From the NCBI RefSeq assembly GCF_042453785.1, contig NC_091675.1:4476501-4540500 (forward strand): 64,000 nucleotides of DNA, read 5' to 3'. This document shows positions 59,238 to 64,000 of this stretch, one piece after another (within the stretch, counting starts at the first letter, position 1; the number at the start of each line of letters is the position of its first letter). Under the pieces are notes generated by a model. It was given only the letters and a program-made list of their open reading frames with translations, did not search any database and had not been told where the DNA came from. Source of the DNA: Malus domestica. Lineage: Eukaryota > Streptophyta > Magnoliopsida > Rosales > Rosaceae. The translations under genes and the position numbers were made by a program.

Positions 59238-60590
59238 TTTCAAAGTGTTGAAGGAAGAAGAGATCGGACAAATCAAGATCTTAGAAGTGCAAGAGGGGAG
59301 TTTTCACAAGCGAAAATTCAAGTGTGCTTTGAAACGAACTGCATGCCTCTATAAAAAATCAGCACTCGACGGGATTTCAGAGATCGAAGAGGCGAGCTCA
59401 GAATTCGAAGAGGCCATTCAAAAATCGAAGAGGCAAGCTCAGAAATCGGAGAAGCATCTTGCTTTTCCAGACGCGTCAACACCCGTCACACGCAAACTCA
59501 GCTTTGCGGAAATCACGGGCAATTTGTTAAAGCGCCAATCCCAGATATCGAAGAGGCGCCAGTCTTTTCAGCCTCGTCATCACCTGTCATATGCACACTC
59601 AACTTTGCGCAAATCACGGGCAATTTGTCGAAGATTTTCGGTGAAGGAGAAAGCACGTGAAATTTTATTGTTCAATCACGCGTTAGTTGTCGACACGAGT
59701 GAAAGAATAGTACCTCTACAAGTATTAAAGAACTTCCTATAAACTGTCTACCTTCACCCTACATAGTAAGGCAGACATACATAACATTTCTTCATCTCCA
59801 AAAATGCTTTCCCAACGAAACCTCTCGAGTCATTCAGTGTTCCTTATTCCTTGGGGTACCTCTGCAAGCCAATGACTCCAAAGCAAAAGTATCTCATATC
59901 ACCAGGGTAGAAAGCAAGAGTATCTCATATCATGCGTTCTCTCTGTCCTTTCCTTTGTCCTTGTTCTTACCTACAAAGACAAGGATAAAGAAAACAATAT
60001 GCCGGAACTTCCACTCGAACTCGGGTAAGGAACCGACTGCTTGGAACCCTTCCCTGATTGCCTACCTAGCACTGCTCTCGAGTACTCGTTTCGCACTGCT
60101 GCTGTACTTCCAAAGAAGCTGCCACATCTGCCTGGAGAACAGATAAGGCAAGTGAAAATGATACCTTGCAGCATGTGGAGACAAGGTGCAGAAGGAACAA
60201 GCAGAGAAGAATGCGGTTTGCACAGTCAACTCAGCAGAAGGAGTCCGAACTGAGGAACTCGAGAAGCTGCCATATCTGCCTGAAGAAACAAGCAGAGAAG
60301 AATGCAACATGCACAGCCAACTCGGCAGAAAGAGTCTGAGATGAAGAACTCGTTTTGACCCTCAAATTCTTGGGTCGACTTACTAGGCGTTGTGGGCTGC
60401 ACGTGCCGATTCACCACCCTTGAATCGAATCCTTAAAGATCAAGTCACCAACTGGAAGAAAAGCCCATCAATCTTGAAGATCATACCGTTGACCAAACTG
60501 CTCAGGTGTGAATTAGAAAGATTGAACAAAGAAACAGGTTGTCACCTTCATCTCGTGCCTACTTGCCATGTGTTCGAGTCAACCTTCAAG
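59238..60590. other. Retrotransposon interior, leader side of the antisense ORF
   Basis: Includes a minus-strand TATA-like 'ttttttatagagg' at about 59349-59361, about 115 bp upstream of the antisense ATG. There are short 'atcgaagaggc' repeats at 59380-59570 and repeated 'agcagagaagaatgc..cagtcaactc' units at about 60195-60340. No host gene is recognised. Confidence 0.5.
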
Positions 60591-61155
60591 AATCAAGCCT
60601 CAACGGCCCTTGAAGAAGTTTCCGGCCAAATTCAAGATCAAGCCTCGACGGCCCTTGAGGAAATCACAAGTCCGATTCAAGATCAAGCGTTCACCATATT
60701 TGAATCAAATCCAGTTCAAGAACAAGCTGTGGAAAATCAACAATTGGAGGAATCCAAAAAATCCTCCAACCCAGTTCAAGATCAAAGTTGTGGAAAGTCA
60801 ACAAGCGCAACAAAATACGTGCCGATTCATCCACTACCAAAGCCAAATATCATCTACCACATGAAGCTCCTTGTGGCCCAATTTCAACCTTCAAGATCAA
60901 GCCTCGACGGCCCTTGAAGAAATTCCAAACAAAAGTTCAAGAACAAGCCTCAACGGCCCTTGAAGAAATCTCAAGCCCAATTCAAGATCAAGCCTCGACA
61001 GCCCTTGAAGAAATTTCAAACAAAAGTTCAAGAACAAGCTTCAACGGCCCTTGAAGAAATCTCAAGCCCAATTCAAGATCAAGCCTCAACGGCCCTTGAA
61101 GAAATCTCCAGCCCAATTCAAGATCAAGCCTCGACGGCCCTTGGATCGACATCTA
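60591..61155 (+). repeat. Tandem array of LTR-type repeat units before the 3' LTR
   Basis: About ten copies of 'ttcaagatcaagcctcgacggcccttgaagaaat'-like units in variable spacing. The same unit occurs in both LTRs. Frames through it encode IQDQASTALEEIS-type repeats that look like passive translation. Confidence 0.92.
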
Positions 61156-61230
61156 CAGTAAGGGACTTCAAAACGCATCTCCTACACGTGACAATCACAT
61201 GTATACGACGTGCTTTGAAGTGGGGGCATT

Positions 61231-62153
61231 TGTAGACATCGAAATTTCGGTAAATAAATGTTGACCGATAAATCAAAGTGTCAACGCTCATGTATTACAT
61301 AAATTTTACACGTAACGTGTGACTCAACGAAAATTGAAATGAGTTGGAAAAGTCATCAAATAGGACACATGTCAACACCTGGCAGAAACGACTTATTTCA
61401 TCTGGGATATTATATTCAAAATTAGGCATTGGAAAATTCTATAAATACAAGCCCATTTCATTCATTTAAGGGAACCAATTCATATTACACCTTGAAGCTC
61501 TGAAACTCCAAAGCTCTCAAGCATCCAGGTTCCCGAAGAATCAAGAAAGCCTTCTTCGTTCTTCGTTCATCGTTCTTCCAAGATCAAGCCCCGACGGCCC
61601 TTGAAGAAAGTGTTCTTCGTTCATCGTTCTTCTAAGATCAAGCCCCGACGGCCCTTTGGATCAACAATCATCCACCTTCAAGCCCAAGCCTCAACGGCCC
61701 ATTGAAGAAAGCGTTCATCGTTCATCGTTCATCAACTGTTCATCCTCAAGGATCAAGCCCCAACGGCCCATTTGGATCGACAACATCAACGAATCCGCTC
61801 ATCCGCTGTTCATCAAGCCCAAGCCTCGACGGCCCTTGAAGAAAGCGTTCATCGTTCATCGTTCATCAACTGTTCATCCTCAAGATCAAGCCCCAACGGC
61901 TCCTTGAAGATCCGCTCAAATCCACCTTCAAAGATCAAGCCCACGGCCCCTTTGAAGAAACTTCCAACTGTTCATCCAAGATCAAGCCTTGACGCCCCTT
62001 GGATCGACGAAACACCTACCAATCAACACCTTACGGAGATCGAATCAGAGGATAAATTTGAGAGAGATTGTAACCCAAAATCATCAAATACAAATATTTG
62101 TTTGTGCACGTTTGTTCTTGTCTCTTTCGTTTCAGGAATTTTCCGTGTTCACA
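61231..62153 (+). repeat. 3' LTR
   Basis: Same length and ends as the 5' LTR (offset 9779). The only difference I saw is A instead of C at about 61770 ('ggcccatttgg' versus 'ggcccctttgg'). Preceded by the polypurine tract at about 61217-61229. Confidence 0.95.
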
Positions 62154-62232
62154 ACACTACTCATAAATGTATTTTTCTTTATAATTATAGAAAGTTTGGA
62201 GTGCAAAATAAAATTTTTGGAATGCCAATAAC
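62154..62232. mobile_element. Right half of the split MITE
   Basis: After the duplicated ACACT the sequence 'actcataaatgtatttttct' to 'ccaataacaattattttc' equals the right half of the MITE at 47769-47885. Together with 51417-51451 it reconstructs one element interrupted by the retrotransposon. Confidence 0.75.
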
Positions 62233-64000
62233 AATTATTTTCATAAAAAGAGACTTCATCCCAGTGAAAGATCCAAGAAGACAAAAGCCGAAGAGGACGT
62301 CCTCGCAACCTACCATGCCCAATGCCTAAAACCCAATTCTCTTTTTGGCATAGTAGCTATGCTTGAAGAGAATATCAAAGATGCATTGAATAATTTTATG
62401 CGTAGCGATTGGGATGAGATGTTGGTTCATATGTGTGAAAAACTTATTCAGTATGTGTGTGTGTAGTTTTGTAAATTGAGAGTACGGATATTTGTGAATT
62501 TAGCACATATCTCTTGTAACCAAAAAATATTTTTAGAGACTTTATTCGTTCAACAAAGATTTGTTACATGATTGATAGGCGCTTGCCGCATGATATTTGA
62601 TTGACAAAACAATTTATAACTAGGGGCATTCCCATTCTCCTCTATGCTTGAAAATGTTATAAAAACAAATTAAGCATATTTTAGTATAAATTAGTAATGA
62701 AAATCTCGATATATATAATAGATAGGAATATAAGGATAATGCTGATATGTTAAAGAATGGAGGAAGATAATGATGAGCGTCGAGTGCGTTTCATCATTTC
62801 CATTACTAGCTAGCTAGCTACCTAAAGCTAGTTATTTGATAGAAAGAGATCGATCAAAGTCTCAAAGACATTTTTTAAAAGGAAATACTAGTGAGATTAA
62901 AAATTTTAAATTAAATTTACAAATAAAATGATATGGTTGTTGATGATTGGATTATTATGTAAACGTTGATTAACTTGTTTATTTCTTATCGTTGATACAT
63001 CATTTGATTTACAAATTTGAGTTAAAATTTTGATTTCTCTATCATAGGAAGATTTGTTTTGTTATAAACCAAACCCTAAAAAAGTTAACTTTCGTGGTGT
63101 GTGTTGGGTACGTATGTGCATGCGCGCGCATGCTAGAGAGAGATCTAGAGAGAGAGAGAATCTTTCCTTGATATCCAAACAAATGCGTGGCAGAATTGCT
63201 TTGCAATAGAGTTGCTGCAGCAATTAGAAGATTTCTTACCGGCTGTGACTTGAACAAATAATAACTAGGTTAGCTAGGAGGTAATTCAATATTACCAGGA
63301 AAACAAGCCCCAGTGCTCCAAAATCAATGTATTCACTTTCTAGGCTAGAAATTGATGTATGTGTGCATGAATAATAGGTGTCATTAGACAGTCTTGCATA
63401 GTTTAAAGAGAGATTTTTTATGTCATCGGCTATACATAATCACGTTTATATTTCTCAATACAATTATGTGCATGTCTCTTTCATCACGTCGTTATTAAAT
63501 AGTTTAGTCGACTCCAATAAAATATTTTTGAATGTCATCGATTGTATACAATTATGCGCCGATCTCTCTCAATACTTAATCACTTTAATAAACAAGAGAA
63601 ACATGTGTAATTGTATAATTAAACAAGTAATTAAATACATTTGTTCTCATCATGACAATTCACTTCTCTTCCTCCATGAAGGCTTAATTTTGAATACTCT
63701 AGCCTGAAAGTTTCATTTCAGACAGTTTTTAGATTTAAGTCCATTCTTTACACTGCAATGTGCCAATGTTGTTTGTTAAGCGATGTGCCAATGTTGTTGG
63801 TTTTATGATAGGTGTCACTAGACAGTCTTGCATGGTTTAAAGAGAATATCAAAGACGCATTGAATAATTTTATCACAAATGTATTTTTCTTTATAATTAT
63901 AGAAAGTTCGGAGTGCAAAATAAAAATTTTGGAATGTCAATAACAATTTTTTTCATAAAAAGAGACTTCATCCCAGTGAAAGATCCAAGAAGACAAAGCC
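62233..64000. repeat. Rearranged direct repeats at the right edge, no gene recognised
   Basis: 62160-62290 and 63873-64000 are near-identical and both run from the MITE half into 'agagacttcatcccagtgaaagatccaagaagacaaa'-type unique sequence (given in part). 62369-62400 recurs at 63843-63873, and 63379-63411 recurs at about 63812-63844. A MITE relative lies at about 62905-63030. Short frames here lack any family signature. Confidence 0.75.

Larger units (their letters stand above)
51452..62153 (+). mobile_element. Complete young LTR retrotransposon, Ty3-type Gag, no visible pol
   Basis: Two 923-bp LTRs (51452-52374 and 61231-62153) begin TGTAGACATC and end GTGTTCACA. The 5-bp target duplication ACACT is perfect (51447-51451 and 62154-62158). 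A primer-binding-site-like 'ttgacacgcccagtgggac' follows the 5' LTR at 52378, and a polypurine tract 'gaagtgggggca' precedes the 3' LTR. The interior has a Gag-like ORF, host-gene fragments, an antisense ORF and repeat arrays. I find no protease, reverse transcriptase, RNase H or integrase motif, so it must depend on another element. Between the LTRs I saw one mismatch, so insertion is recent. Confidence 0.95.

Noticed and set aside
58963..59742. 259-codon plus-strand open frame opposite the antisense ORF
   Set aside because: It is the shadow of the antisense ORF for half its length and then reads through short repeats; the coiled-coil protein lies on the minus strand.
1..64000. CRISPR arrays, bacterial operons, phage or plasmid features
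   Set aside because: The window is plainly a plant nuclear genome; repeated units found are microsatellites, MITEs or LTR arrays without CRISPR-like regular spacing.

Overview
This is nuclear DNA from a flowering plant. Genes carry many short GT-AG introns, 5' leaders hold TATA boxes and an 'aaaccctag' telo-box, and the intergenic space is AT-rich and packed with MITEs, hAT, PIF/Harbinger, Mutator-like and Ty3-type elements. The gene set (PRP40, KIN-7, group S bZIP, STN1, GH28 polygalacturonase) is eudicot. The repeat style and protein wording suggest Rosaceae, perhaps apple or pear, but that is an inference.

Left part (1-27 kb), gene-rich: a 28-exon PRP40-type splicing factor (1333-11057, +); a two-exon DUF4378 protein (12596-14130, -); a decayed hAT transposon; an exo-type polygalacturonase with a proline-rich repeat tail (18193-20060, -); a patchwork segment made of pieces of the neighbouring genes (20341-21337); a broken STN1 copy (21337-21806, -); and an 18-exon KIN-7 kinesin (22369-27135, -). 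For PRP40, the kinesin and the DUF2045 gene I traced every splice junction and the reading frame closes, giving predicted proteins of 1023, 844 and 394 aa.

Middle (27-51 kb), repeat-rich with a few genes: a nest of DNA transposons at 28.0-31.0 kb in which a hAT carries the 5' coding end of an OST48 gene; a foldback MITE with a perfect 9-bp target duplication; a group S bZIP gene (35759-36217, -); a Mutator-like element inside another (37587-40004), the inner one carrying a broken FHA-domain gene; a DUF2045/KIAA0930-type gene (41295-44939, -) with one GC-AG intron; a tRNA-Asp(GTC) gene; a five-element transposon stack (45413-48068); and a small conserved-looking plant protein (50551-50874, -).

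Right part (51.4-62.2 kb): one complete, very young LTR retrotransposon with 923-bp LTRs (one mismatch seen) and a perfect 5-bp target duplication. It encodes a Gag-like protein and an antisense ORF but no visible protease, reverse transcriptase or integrase. Its interior holds intronless fragments of several host genes: leucine aminopeptidase, MATE transporter, AINTEGUMENTA-like AP2 factor and possibly an ILR3-like bHLH. It landed inside a MITE and split it. The last 1.8 kb contains rearranged direct repeats.

The host genes are unrelated housekeeping or regulatory loci, not a pathway. The most unusual content is gene-fragment capture: four separate structures here (a hAT, a Mutator-like element, an LTR retrotransposon and a local patchwork duplication) carry pieces of host genes.
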